Assembly: GCF_025698545.1 (NCBI RefSeq)
Contig: NC_068566.1
Span: 47,161,192 to 47,225,191, forward strand
Source: Gossypium raimondii
Lineage: Eukaryota > Streptophyta > Magnoliopsida > Malvales > Malvaceae
Direction: 5' to 3'
Length of the DNA stretch: 64,000 nt
Part shown: one piece after another, positions 11,096 to 22,195 of the stretch
Numbering within the stretch: the first letter of the stretch is position 1
Layout of the letters: each line of letters opens with the position of its first letter
Made by a program: the position numbers and the translations under genes
The notes under the pieces: model-generated
What the model was told of the DNA's origin: nothing
The model's database searches: none
Seen by the model: the letters and a program-made list of their open reading frames with translations, nothing else

Positions 11096-13532
11096 TAATA
11101 TTAAAGCTTCGCGGAACTGCAGTTTTCTTCTTGCAAAGTGTAGAAGTCAAAGCACTTGAAATATATCTTATGGCATATGTTATATTATGTAATTTATTAT
11201 GAAAACAAATCTATAGTAATATATATTATAATACAAACATTAAAAATTATTAAGATGTTTATATTTTTTTCATTTATGAAAAATTACATGAATCTATTAA
11301 ATTAAAAATAATGTAAATATTTAAAAAATTAGTTAACCATTTATAAATATTAATGACTTTAGTAAAATTTATCATTATATTTCAAGTCCGTAACTTAAAC
11401 AAGTATAAAATGTGTTAATACTATACTTAAGTCTGGACTAACTTAACTCCTATATCTCTAAATGCAAATAAGTTATTCCTTATTCTCATTTTGATATTGA
11501 AAAGATTTTTATTTATTAAAAATTATGTAATATATTAGATTATGGCATACCTACAATGTGAATAAAAAATTATATAATATATATTTATTAAATATTCAGT
11601 AAAAAACAAATAAAACTTTGATTAGAATAGTAAAATTAAATGTTTAAAAATAAATTAAGCGTCAAATAAAATAGTAAAGGATTATTCAAATAATGACTTA
11701 CGTCCAAATATCATGTATGATTTTTATTTATTTATAAAATACAAAAAAAATAAAAATAATCTGATATTTTTTGTCATTTTCGATTGAATTAATATCGAGT
11801 TGACTCATAACACCAATTCAATTAAGGGTTTAAATAAAACTATAAATAATTGTATCAAATTAAATTTTATAGAATCACAGTTTTCATATATTTTATCTCA
11901 ATTTATTTGAATTAATTACAAATTGTTTTATTTGTAAGTTCATAAATTTGTGTAATATTTTAGTTATTTTTGTTTGAATTATGTTATATATATATGTTTA
12001 TCTCCATTTGTTTTATATAAACCTATCATAATTATATAATTTTAAATTTAGATTTATTTACTTAAAATATTAGAAACATTATTATTTAATATAATAATAA
12101 AATTATTTTTGTAAACTAATTCTTTAAGAAATCTAGTGTTTAATAAATTATGGGTGAGTGAGTTTGTTTGTTTTTTATTATACAAAGTCTACTTCTCATT
12201 ATTTTTCTACGCTCTTAAATCAAAAGAAAAAATATATTTAACTACGCTTGAATTTATATTTTATTAATTAATGTAGTAATAGTAGTTAAAACTCAGTGTT
12301 TTTTTAAGTTTAATACTTGTAATAATAGGTTTTGGTGATAATAATTAATATAAATGTGAATTCTAACTTTAAAAATATTAATTAAATAATTAATTTACAT
12401 AAAATAAATGGTTAAAATGAAATAAATTTATGCTCGTATTAAAGTTCAACTTAGTTGAATCGCGCATGTTGCGCGAATAATTGAAACTGTGGCCAGCAAT
12501 ATGATATGGTTTGCTCACTTGCTGTGCCACTGTGGACTTCATTGTCTTTATTCAGTATTGAATGCATCATATATGATGTGATTGTAAAACAACTACAAAA
12601 CTTGTTTGAGGTGAATATTCCATATTCCATTTCGAGTTAATCGAATTTTGAATATTATTTTATTATTTTATTTTTATTTGAAATTTTTTGGAGTTAAATT
12701 GGGTGAGATAGAATTCAAATCGAATCGAATCGAACATATTTATTTAAGTTAAAATAGAAAAATGACTTTGATAGGGATTTTAATTTGAGGGGTTTGAATG
12801 AACTAATGAAGAAGAAGAACGAAGAATTTAATTTAAAGATTTTTGAAGGAGAAGAATGGATTTGAGGGTTTAATTTAAGGATTTTTGAAGACAAAGCATG
12901 AATTTAGTGGTTTGAATGAATGGATGATTTTACTTGGGGGAAAATGGGGCAGACGGGCTTTGTTTGGGAAAATGGAGTAAAAGGGTTTGGGTTGATATAA
13001 TATAAATTTAAAGTTTAAAATAATATAAATTAATAGTCGGTTTATTTGAATTTAAAATTTTAACTTGAATTTAAAATTCGAAAAAAAATTGAGTTGATTC
13101 AATTAATTCGATTCAATAACTTAAATTTTGAATTTTATTTGAGTCGAATCAAATTTTGCTTACCCCTACATTTGAGGGGTCTAGTAGTTCAATTATTGAT
13201 TTTGGCTAAATTCGCTATTAATCTTTGTATTTTATGAAAGAAATTGATCATTCTTAATTCCTATACTTTTCAAATTTTAAAATTTTAATCTTCACCAAAC
13301 AATAAATGTTAAATTTACTAAGTTAAGTTCTACTATTTCTAAAATCTAATGGGCTAAACATATTGTCATACGCGTAATGTTATGTCAGCTTATTATTTTC
13401 ACATTTTACTTACTAAAAAAATCTAGTTATCGTTTGCTTCAAGGCTAAAATTTTAAAATTTCAGTCCACATATTAATAACTGTCGTTTGCATTCAAGGCT
13501 AAGATTTCAAATTTTGTTATACTCGTACTTTG
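11096..13532. repeat. Array unit 1: upstream flank of gene A
   Basis: AT-rich non-coding sequence shared with other units. The first 50 bp (ttcttgcaaagtgt...) recur at 17575. The block 11550-11980 recurs at 14699, 18050, 23150 and 28850. The gaaatctagtgtttaataaa block at 12127 recurs at about 15155, 18627, 23789 and 29475. 12640-13170 recurs at 19075-19660 and ends in a TIR-like ttttgcttacccctaca. 13172-13530 recurs at 15486 and 29829. No gene is seen. Confidence 0.8.
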
Positions 13533-14698
13533 TGTAACAACTCGATTTTTAGTGGTGTCAGAAATAGTGGTTTGAGGCCACCACATCCGGCAAGTAAGTT
13601 CGTAAATATTATTATTTAATATTTATGGGTCAAATATGATTTTAGAAAGATTTTTGAATTAGTAATTTGTGTTTTATGAAGATTTATTCGGTTAAGTGGT
13701 TTTAGAAAATGAGGTGCTCTATAAACTAAGCCGTAAATATTTTTATAAATATTTAAGGAGTGTCATTAGGGTGGTATTAAAGTTTCATTAAGAAATTTTA
13801 ATGTTTTGATGGTTAATTAATTAAAAGGACTAAATTGCATAAAGGGTAAAAGTTAAATTTTAGATTAAGAAAAATAAAAGGGATCAAAGAAGAAATTATG
13901 CCATTGTTAAAAGTTGCGGCGGAATAAGTAGATATTTATTTAAAATCTAAGGTCAAAATATATTATAATATTATAATATATATACTTAAGAGTTAAAGTA
14001 TATATATTATATATTATATTATATTATAAAACAAACAAATAGAAAATAAGGAAAAGAAACAAATTTGAAAAACGAAACAGAGAAGGAGAAAGGAGAAAGA
14101 AAAGAAAAAAAAAGGAGAATTGGGGTTTTGAGGTTCAAGCTTAATTTGATAAGTCAATTTAGTCCCTTTTCTTATAATTTTGATGTTTTGGAATCCTAGA
14201 ACAAAATACTACTTGATTTAAATTGAAATTTTGAAAGTTAGTAAATTTTAGATGTTGTTCATGTTGAAGAAATTGAAGAATTAGGGATTAAATTGATAAA
14301 ATTTCAAGTTAGAATAGAGAAATGGATTAAATTATAAAATAAATTATAGGTTTTGAATTAGTAGGGACTAAATTAAGAGAATTTCAAAATTAAGGATTTA
14401 TGGTGAAATTAGAGAGTTAAATTAGTTTAAAGTGAGAATGGATTGAAAACATGAAATTAGTTTTGAGAAAAAAGTTAGTCTCGGTTTAGGGACAAAATTA
14501 GAATTTAGACAAATATTGAGTAAAAATTGAAATATTAAAAACAACCATTTTTAATAAATCTAAACCGTTTATTAAAAACAACCGTTTTACGAGGTGACTC
14601 GATCACACCTCATCAAAAAAGATTGGTGGCGACTCTCATTTTCGTTCTCATTTTCAAAATCCAAGTCGGCCCCGTTTTCACAAAAAATGGTGTCAACA
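13533..14698. mobile_element. Chimeric LTR remnant without target duplication
   Basis: The left end reads TGTAACAACTCG, the start style of one LTR family. The right 160 bp (14540-14698, ending GTGTCAACA) match the right end of the solo LTR at 7000-7161. No short direct repeat flanks it (ctttg against tcatg). The left flank is the end of the unit-1 block, and the right flank starts in the middle of a different block. Uninterrupted forms of both target sites survive in other units. It reads as the fusion scar of two separate LTR insertions with everything between them deleted. Confidence 0.65.
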
Positions 14699-15825
14699 TC
14701 ATGTATGATTTTTTATTTATTTATAAAAATATAAAAAAGATAAAAACAAAAACAAAAACCTCATAATAATGTAAATTACTATCTAAAATGATTTTTTTCA
14801 CTGCTTCCTTATTGAAATTATATTAAGATAACTGGTGACATTAACTCAATTAAAGGTATAAACATTTGTATTAAATTAAAATTTATAGAGCATATTACAA
14901 ATAGAATCAAAGTTTATATTTGAATTAATTACAACTTAATTAATAATTGTTTTATATAGATTTTTGTAAGTTGGTAAATTTGTGTAATATTTTAGTTATT
15001 TTTATTTAAACTATGTCATTTATTTTTCAGCTCAATTTATTTTTTATTTTATATAAACTATCATAATTATATAATATTAAATTTAAATTTATAAAAGGTT
15101 AGAAAATATCATTTAAAACAATTAAAATTATTTTTGTAAACTAATTATTTAAGAAATCTAGTGTTTAATAAATTGTGTGAGTGGGTTAGTTTGTGTTTTT
15201 ATATAAAAATCTACTTCTTTCGTAATTTTTTCCACCCTTAAATTAAAAGAAAAATACATTTAAATACGTTTGAATTATGTTTTACTAAATTATTTATTTT
15301 AAGTTTCATACTTATAATAATTAATTTTAATGATAATCATTGATAGTTAAATTCTAATTTTAAAAATATTTAATTAATAATTAATTGTATGAAATAAATG
15401 ATTAAATTGAAATACTTATATGAAAAATAAATGCTGCGCCTATCCCCAGAATAACCGCAAGACTTTTATCCTTAAGAGGCTTTCATTTGAGGTTGGGATT
15501 ATTGATTTTGGTTAAATCCTGCTATTGGTTCTTGCATTTTATGATACTTGTAGATTTAATTATTATATTTTAATTTGATTATTCTTATTTTTATAATTTT
15601 TAAAACTTAAAATTACAGATCCCACCAAAAGATAATTGTTAAATTTATTAAGTTTTATTATTTCTAAAATCTAATGAATTAAACATATTATCACATTTTA
15701 CTTACTAAAAAATCCAATTATCGTTTGCATCACGGTTAAAATTTTAAAATTTCAGTCTATATATTAATAACTGTCGTTTGCGCAAGGCTAAGATTTCAAA
15801 ATTTGTTATACTCATACTTTGACAA

Positions 15826-16350
15826 TGACATGTAGTAGAACATAAGACGACTTGCCAATGACTCTTCGTGGGGGACAGCCTACGAGCAACCCTCCGTTAG
15901 GTATCCTTTACAATGATCGTTCACGACGGACCCCCCACCCCGTGAGCCCTAACTGAGCTACTTTAGAAATGATTTGCTATGGATAATTTGTGGACACCAT
16001 TGAGACACAACAATCTCGTATAACCTTAATAAGGAGAATGTCAAAGCAAGACCACAAAGTATCACATATGGCGACAATTGACTTATCACAGCCCTGCCAC
16101 CTGACTAACCACATGAGCGGGCCTATCTTTTGTATTGTTGGCTACATGGCAGTACCAAACAAAATGACACCCTCTTATACACACCTCAAAGCATGAGAGC
16201 ACAAGATCTAGTTCCTTCTTCCCCAGGAAAAACCTAAGTATTCTCCTTCCAACCTTCATTTTCTCCTTTGACCTCCCACTCTGGCTCTCCACTTGTCATA
16301 GTGAACCAACCATTCTGTCTCCAGCACCTTCTCCTCCTTATTACCTTGTT
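15826..16350 (+). repeat. Conserved non-coding cassette, copy 1
   Basis: About 520 bp of relatively GC-rich sequence (tagtagaacataagacgac ... ccttctcctccttattacc), repeated at 19706 and 30190. It is far better conserved than the AT-rich flanks. A TATA-like ctcttatacacacc lies near 16172, and AATAAA-type sequence follows at about 16365. This resembles an LTR or TRIM (promoter plus poly-A site), but clear TG/CA ends and target duplications were not found because all copies share their flanks. Confidence 0.6.
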
Positions 16351-16667
16351 AAAATCTTGTATCAATAAAATTCAAAAAGTAATTGAGTTTAACCAAATGG
16401 ATTTAACTTATACAGTCCGATGGGTCAAAACTAAAATTTCAAATTTTGAAAAATAAATAGACTAAAATTGACCAATTCGAAAAGAACAAAGATTAAATTC
16501 AATCAAATTAAAATATAGAAACTAAATTCACAATTTTACAATACAATAACTAAAAGTAAATTTTAACTTTGTTAATTATGATGCAAACCATATTCTAAAA
16601 TTTCTAATATTGTAAATAAGATTTTCGTTTCATTATTATTATTTGTTAAATATAATTAGACTTGTAC

Positions 16668-16995
16668 ATGAGTCGGGCCGGCCTGAAATATTTAGAGACA
16701 TTTGCTTGTTAAGTTGCATCTATCTTAGTGTTATTTAATCATACATATTTTTTAAAATTTATTTTCAATTTGTTGAGAAATGTTTATTTTAATGTTTTTA
16801 GTATTTTTGATGTATTATATATATTTTAAAATTATATAAAAATTAATATAGGCCGGCCGGGTTGGGCTCAAGTTTTAACATTTTTATTCAGGTCGGGCTT
16901 GGATAAAATTTTAAGCCTATTTTTGGGTCAGGACTAGGCCTAGCAAACGGGCTTAAATTTTTAGTTGAGCCCGACTCGGCCCATACACACCCCTA
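16668..16995. mobile_element. GGGCC-rich foldback element, internally deleted copy
   Basis: The ends (acatgagtcgggccggcc, ggcccatacacacc) match those of the fuller copy at 31003-31630, but about 300 bp of the left half is missing: the text jumps from ctgaaatat directly to ttagagacatttgc. Confidence 0.7.
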
Positions 16996-17379
16996 AATAT
17001 AATATTCGATACTTCGGTTTTTTTTTAATTTGATACTAATCTCTTCTTTTATCAATTCAATATATAAATTTATAAATTATAAAAGGTTTAAATTAAAAAT
17101 TTAAAGGAGTCATAGCCCCGGATCTCTTACTGGCTCGGCCACTGGGTACACTAAATAATAAATTTAGATGGCTAAAGTACAATAGAATTATTATACATGA
17201 TATAAATCATATATGAAGCAAAATTAACACCCATCCTAAATCCAACATTTACTACTGTCACAATTATTATTTTTTATTGAAAATGCCAACAATCAACACG
17301 TAATATCTCCTCAAATATCATACCTATATCATTATAGTCTTGGTTTGGAACTGGCATTCTGTGACTGCTTCAAACACAA

Positions 17380-17571
17380 TTCTATGTCGTACGGGATTGT
17401 CCAGCTGCAGCGGGTGTTTGGCGGCAGCTCCTACCGACCAGTGCTCTACACGGCTTCTTATCTCTTGATTTTTTGGATTGGGTTAGGGAAAATCTGACGA
17501 TGTGAACAACTCTCATTTTACTAATGTCGAGTGCCCACCGGTTTTTGTGCTCGTTTTTCGGCGCTTATTTT
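17380..17571 (+). pseudogene. LINE-type zf-RVT/RNase H fragment, truncated
   Basis: It reads VVRDCPAAAGVWRQLLPTSA, the end of the zinc-binding segment that follows reverse transcriptase in plant L1-type LINEs, then decays. It stops where unit 3 begins, before the RNase H motifs present in the copies at 21028 and 32045. Confidence 0.65.
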
Positions 17572-19705
17572 CTTCTTGCAAAGTGTACAAGTCAAAGCAC
17601 TCACTCCCCAAAACCTCATCCTTTTTCATTTTTCTTTCTTTTTATTTTTTTTTTATTTTTAAGGCTCCTTTGTCTCAAGCCTGGTGTTATAATTCACAAG
17701 GCATTTTAACATGGTTAAATTTTGTCATAAACCCACCTACTCTTTTAATATTTAGAATTTATTTTAAGATTTTAATCTCTATTTTTATATTTTAAAATTT
17801 AAGTTTTAACTGTTAAATTTTTATTAAATTTAAGTTAATTATAATATTATTTTTTAATTACATGACTACTAAGTGAGAGTTTTTTCTATTTCAAAACATC
17901 ATACTAACAAATTTAACAAAAAAGAATTAAATTGTTTATAGTTGGATTTGAATTTTGAAAAGTAAAAGTACTAAATTTCCAGGAATAAAAGTTATACATT
18001 ATTCTCATTTTGATATTCAAAAGATTTTTATTTATTAAAAATTATATAATATATATTAGATTATGGCATACTTACAATGTGAATAAAAATATATAATATA
18101 TATTTATTAAATATTCGTAAAAAATAAATAAAACTTTGATTGAATTAATAGTAAAATTAAATGTTTAAAAATAAATTAAGCGTCAATTAAAATAGTAAAG
18201 GTTTAAGATTCAAATAATGACTTACGTCCAAATATCATCATGTATGATTTTTATTTATTTATAAAATACAAAAAAATTAAAAATAACCTATATAAAATAA
18301 ATGATATTTTTTTGTCATTTTTGATTGAATTAATATCGAGTTAACTCATGACACTAACTCAATTAAGGGTTTAAATAAAACTATAAATAATTGTATCAAT
18401 TAAAATTTATAGAATGAAAGTTTTCATATATTTTTATCTCAATTTATTTGAATTAATTACAAATTGTTTTATATAGAATTTTGTAAGTTCATAAATTTGT
18501 GTAATATTTTAGTTATTTTTATTTGAATAGGTTTATCTCTCATAATTATATAATTTTAAATTTAAATTTAAATTTATTTACTTAAAATATTAGAAGCATT
18601 ATTTTTGTAAACTAATTGTATAAGAAATCTAGTGTTTAATAAATTATACGTGAGTGAGTGAGTTTGTTTTTTATTATTTTCAAAAGAAAAATATATTTAA
18701 GTACAGTTGAATTTATATTTTACCAGTAATAGTAGTTAAAATTCAATTGTTTTTTAAGTTTGAAAACTTGTAATAATTAATTTTGGTGATAATAGTTAAT
18801 ATAACTGTGAATTCTAACTTTAAAAATATTATTTATATGTTTAATTAATAATTAATCAATTTATACTCGTATTAAAGTTGAATCACGCGACGGTCCCTTT
18901 ATTAACATATATGTTGCGGGAAGGCGTCCAAACATCAAATAAAATATATTATTGTTAATTATTAACAATTTATTTTATTTTCCAATGTAAGGAACTGGAA
19001 TTTGCTATGCTTCTGTGGACTTTATTCTCTTTAATCCCTATAACCCCAAAACTTCTTTGAGCTTAATATTTAATTTCGACTTAATCGAATTTTGAATCTT
19101 ATTTTATTATCTTATTTTGATTTGAAATTTTTTGAGTCGAGTCGAGTTGAGTGAGATGGAATTCGGATCGAATCGAACATATTTGTTCAAGTTAAATTAA
19201 AAAAATGACTTTGATAGGGATTTTAATTTGAGGGGTTTCAATGAACTAATGAAGAAGAAGAACGGAGGATTTAATTTAAATATTTTTAAAGGAGAAGAAT
19301 GGATTTGAGGGTTTAATTTAAGGATTTTTGAAGAAAAAACATGAATTTAGGGGTTTCAATGAATGGATGATTTTATTCGGGGGAAAATGGCGGGATGGTT
19401 GGTTGGGGACAGACGGGCTTTGTTTGGGAAAATGGAGTAAAAGGGGTTTGAGATTGGGAAATGAGGTAAAAGGGATCGGGTTGATATAATATAAATTTAA
19501 ATTTTTAAATAATATAGATTAATAGTCGGTTTATTTGAATTCAACATTTTAACTTGAATTCGAAATTCGAAAAAAAAATTGAGTTGATTCAATTAATTCG
19601 ATTCGAATAATTTGAAATTTATTTTTATTTTTTTGAATCGAATCGAATTTTGCTTACCCCTACATTTGAGGAGTCTAGTAGTTCAATTATTGCTTACCCC
19701 TACAT

Positions 19706-20205
19706 GTAGCGGAACATAAGACGACTTGTCATTGACCCTTCGTGGGGGACAACTTGCAAGCAACCCTCCGTTAGGTATCATTTGCAATGACTGTCCACCC
19801 AAGACTATTCATAATCAAAATCCCCCCATAAGCCCTAATTGAGCTACCTTAGAAATGATCTACTATGGACCATCAGTAGGGACTGTTGAGCCACAACAAC
19901 CTTGTACAATCTTGGCAATGAGAATGTCAAAGCAAGATCACACAGTACCACATATGGCGACAACTGACCTTTTACGACACTACCACTTGACTTGGCTACA
20001 TCGCACTACTAAACAAAATGACACTCTCTTATATACACCTCCACATGAGAGCACAAGATCTAGCTCCTTCTTCCCCAAGAAAAATCTAAGTGTTCTCCTT
20101 CTTGCCTTTATCTTCTCCCTTAACCTCCCACTTAAGACTCTTCGCCTATCAAAGGTGAACCAACCATTCTATCTCCATTAGCTTCTCTTTCTTATTACCT
20201 TTTTT
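19706..20205 (+). repeat. Conserved non-coding cassette, copy 2
   Basis: This is the most diverged of the three copies. It lacks the roughly 35 bp around the cacatgagcgggcctatc segment of copy 1 but keeps the TATA-like ctcttatatacacc and the downstream Ct-rich leader. The 108-residue open frame across it is not supported as a protein, because the frame is not kept in the other copies. Confidence 0.6.
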
Positions 20206-21027
20206 TTGTTAAAATATTGTATCAACAAAATTCAAAAATAATTAAGTTTAACCAAACAGATTTAATTGATACAGTCTGGTGGGTTAAGACTAAAATTTTA
20301 AAATTTTAAAAATAAATAAACTAAAATTGACCGATTCAAAAAATACAAAAAATAAATTCAATCAAATTAAAGTATAAAAACTAAATTCGCAACTTTCACA
20401 ATACAATAACTAATAGCAAAATTTAACTTTATTAAAAGGAAATGGTGGTTGGAAAAGGTTTTCTGTTGCAAACAATATTCTAAATTTCTAATATTGTAAA
20501 TAAGATTTTCCTTTCATTATTATTTTTATTTAATATAATATTTGATGCTTAAATTGGTTTTAATATGATATTTATCTCTTTTTCGATCAATTTAATATTT
20601 AAATTTATCAACCGTTATATAAATCGACAAAAATAATCAATGTATAATCCATTGGTAGCAAATGGCATGAAATTCATTTTTTATTTTAAATGTTAAATTA
20701 TCTTTAATTTTAATTATTTTTAATTTTAATTTAATATAATAAATTGTTTTTATTTTGGATTCTTAAATTTCTTCTCCGATATCTGTATCTATATATATAT
20801 ATTCCAAGTGGGTATGATTAACATTTATAAAATTATTATTTTTAAATCCCACAATAGACTCATAATTCTTACACCTAAATGTTGGTGCCTTATGATAGGG
20901 TACACTAGATAACAAATTTATATGGCTAAAGTACTAATATCACTTCTAAATCCAACATTTACTACTGTCACAACTATTATTTTCTAATAAAAATACCATT
21001 AATTAATACGCAATATTTCCTCAAAGA

Positions 21028-21632
21028 TCACGGGATTGCCCAGCTGCAGCGGGTGTTTGGCGGCAGCTCCTACCTACCAGTGCTCTGCACAGGTTTTTCT
21101 CTATTGATTTTTTAGATTGGGTTAAGGAAAATCTGATGATGTTGAATAACTCTCATTTTATTGTTTTTGGGCTCGTTTTCTGGGGCTTATGGAAATATCA
21201 GAATGGGATGATATTTGGTACACATCATCCTTCGTTACAGTCTATTGCAAGACTAGGTATGAGCGTTCTTCGTCTGATGATTTTCCATCCTGTTGAAGGG
21301 CGGACCAAACTGATCTCGGAGCAATTTACAGACGACTTTTATGTGCTTGGGACACAGGCTTAAGATATATTGAAGTAGGGAGTGACAATCTTTCGGCTGT
21401 TACTCAGCTGAATTCCTGTGATGCCAGAACTATCATTGTGGCTTTGGTTAGGAGTACTTCCATGTCGATGCAAAGGAAGTGGGAAGTGAAGATAACACTT
21501 GCTTACAGGAAAGCTAATTTACTGGCAGACTTTATGGCTAGAAGTGCAGTGGATGGTAGAGGCACAAGGATGTGTTACGATGAACCACCACAAGGAGCCG
21601 GCGTTCTCTTGCTAGCTGATGCCCAAGAATGA
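21028..21632 (+). pseudogene. LINE-type RNase H domain, broken
   Basis: It begins with RDCPAAAGVWRQLLPTSA (end of zf-RVT) and FWGLWKYQNGMIF. The start of RNase H is then lost by a deletion, and a second piece carries the later RNase H core: EVGSDNLSAVTQLNS, then an AYRKANLLADFMAR motif equivalent to the H-x-REAN-x-x-AD block. That block has A where the family usually has the catalytic His. At least one frameshift separates the pieces. RNase H would degrade the RNA strand during LINE retrotransposition. This copy is dead and is carried along with the array unit. Confidence 0.75.
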
Positions 21633-21819
21633 AAATATTGATTAAAACTTTCAACTTTTAAATATAGTAATCTAAGTTGATTTAGGCTTTACTTAGTAGA
21701 ATGTAAAAAATATTAGAATGACAGAAAATTAAAAGAGTAGAAAAATAGGAAGATGGAATATAAAATTTTTCTTTCCAAACTTTGTAAATAATTATACGCA
21801 TAAAATAGTTACATACATA

Positions 21820-21931
21820 AGCTGAGTTAAAAGAAAACCAACTGAAGCTGGAGAAGGACAAAGCTGAGTTAAAAGAAAACCCACTCAAGCTAGCCAGGTT
21901 GCAGAAGAAACCACGGCTTGCGTAATTTGCT
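21820..21931 (+). pseudogene. Gene C: inverted 3' end of a third paralogue
   Basis: It reads KAELKENQLKLEKDKAELK and then LKLARLQKKPRLA before a TAA. This aligns with the C-terminus of gene A (LKLKVDRIQKRARVM) and gene B (ELAKLKKKQRLE). Inside it a 36-bp segment (KAELKENQLKLE/KAELKENPLKLA) is repeated, adding coiled-coil heptads. It is on the plus strand, whereas A and B are on the minus strand, and no upstream exon accompanies it. The text after the stop (taatttgcttttctg...caatggtttattg) corresponds to the 3' UTR of gene A. Confidence 0.72.
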
Positions 21932-21948
21932 TTTCTGAAATACATTCT

Positions 21949-22195
21949 CAATGGTTTATTGAGGATGTTGATGAACTAAAGATACAGACAGTATGTGTTT
22001 GTGTGATGGTTTTGTGTTTGGATCTGAATGGTTTATTGGGATGTTTATGAACTGAAGATACAGACAGTATGCGTTTGTGTGATGGTTTTGTGTTTGGATC
22101 TCAATGGTTTATTGGGATATTTATGAACTGAAGATACAGACAGTATGTGTTTATTTGATGATTTAGTGTTTGAATCTCAATGGTCTAAGTGAGAT
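21949..22195 (+). repeat. Minisatellite, three copies of about 76 bp, in the gene-C 3' UTR
   Basis: Units start at atggttta near 21951, 22028 and 22104, with a partial fourth at 22180. Each holds gatacagacagtatg and gatggttttgtgtttgga. The unit start is the same sequence that ends the gene-A 3' UTR at 4974, so the repeat grew from gene-derived UTR sequence. Confidence 0.9.

Larger units (their letters stand above)
14699..17571. repeat. Array unit 2 (non-coding blocks, gene lost)
   Basis: It carries in order the same blocks as unit 5: the tcatgtatgattttt block, the fixed cassette at 15826, a shortened foldback element at 16668, the ggatctcttactggctcggc segment at 17118, and an RNase H fragment ending abruptly at about 17571. 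At that point the sequence switches to the promoter flank of the next unit, so a gene copy that should lie here has been deleted. Confidence 0.75.
17572..21820. repeat. Array unit 3 (upstream flank through RNase H fragment)
   Basis: It starts with the gene-A-like promoter flank (ttcttgcaaagtgtacaag), continues through the shared AT-rich blocks (18000-18880), the foldback-like block at 19075-19660, the cassette at 19706, AT-rich sequence, the tacactaga...aacaaatt segment at 20900 and the RNase H fragment. It ends with a segment (21680-21820) that matches 33220-33360 in unit 5. No intact gene is present. Confidence 0.75.

Noticed and set aside
19855-20181. 108-codon open frame in the cassette copy 2
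   Set aside because: The frame is not kept in the other two cassette copies; the sequence is better explained as a non-coding repeat.
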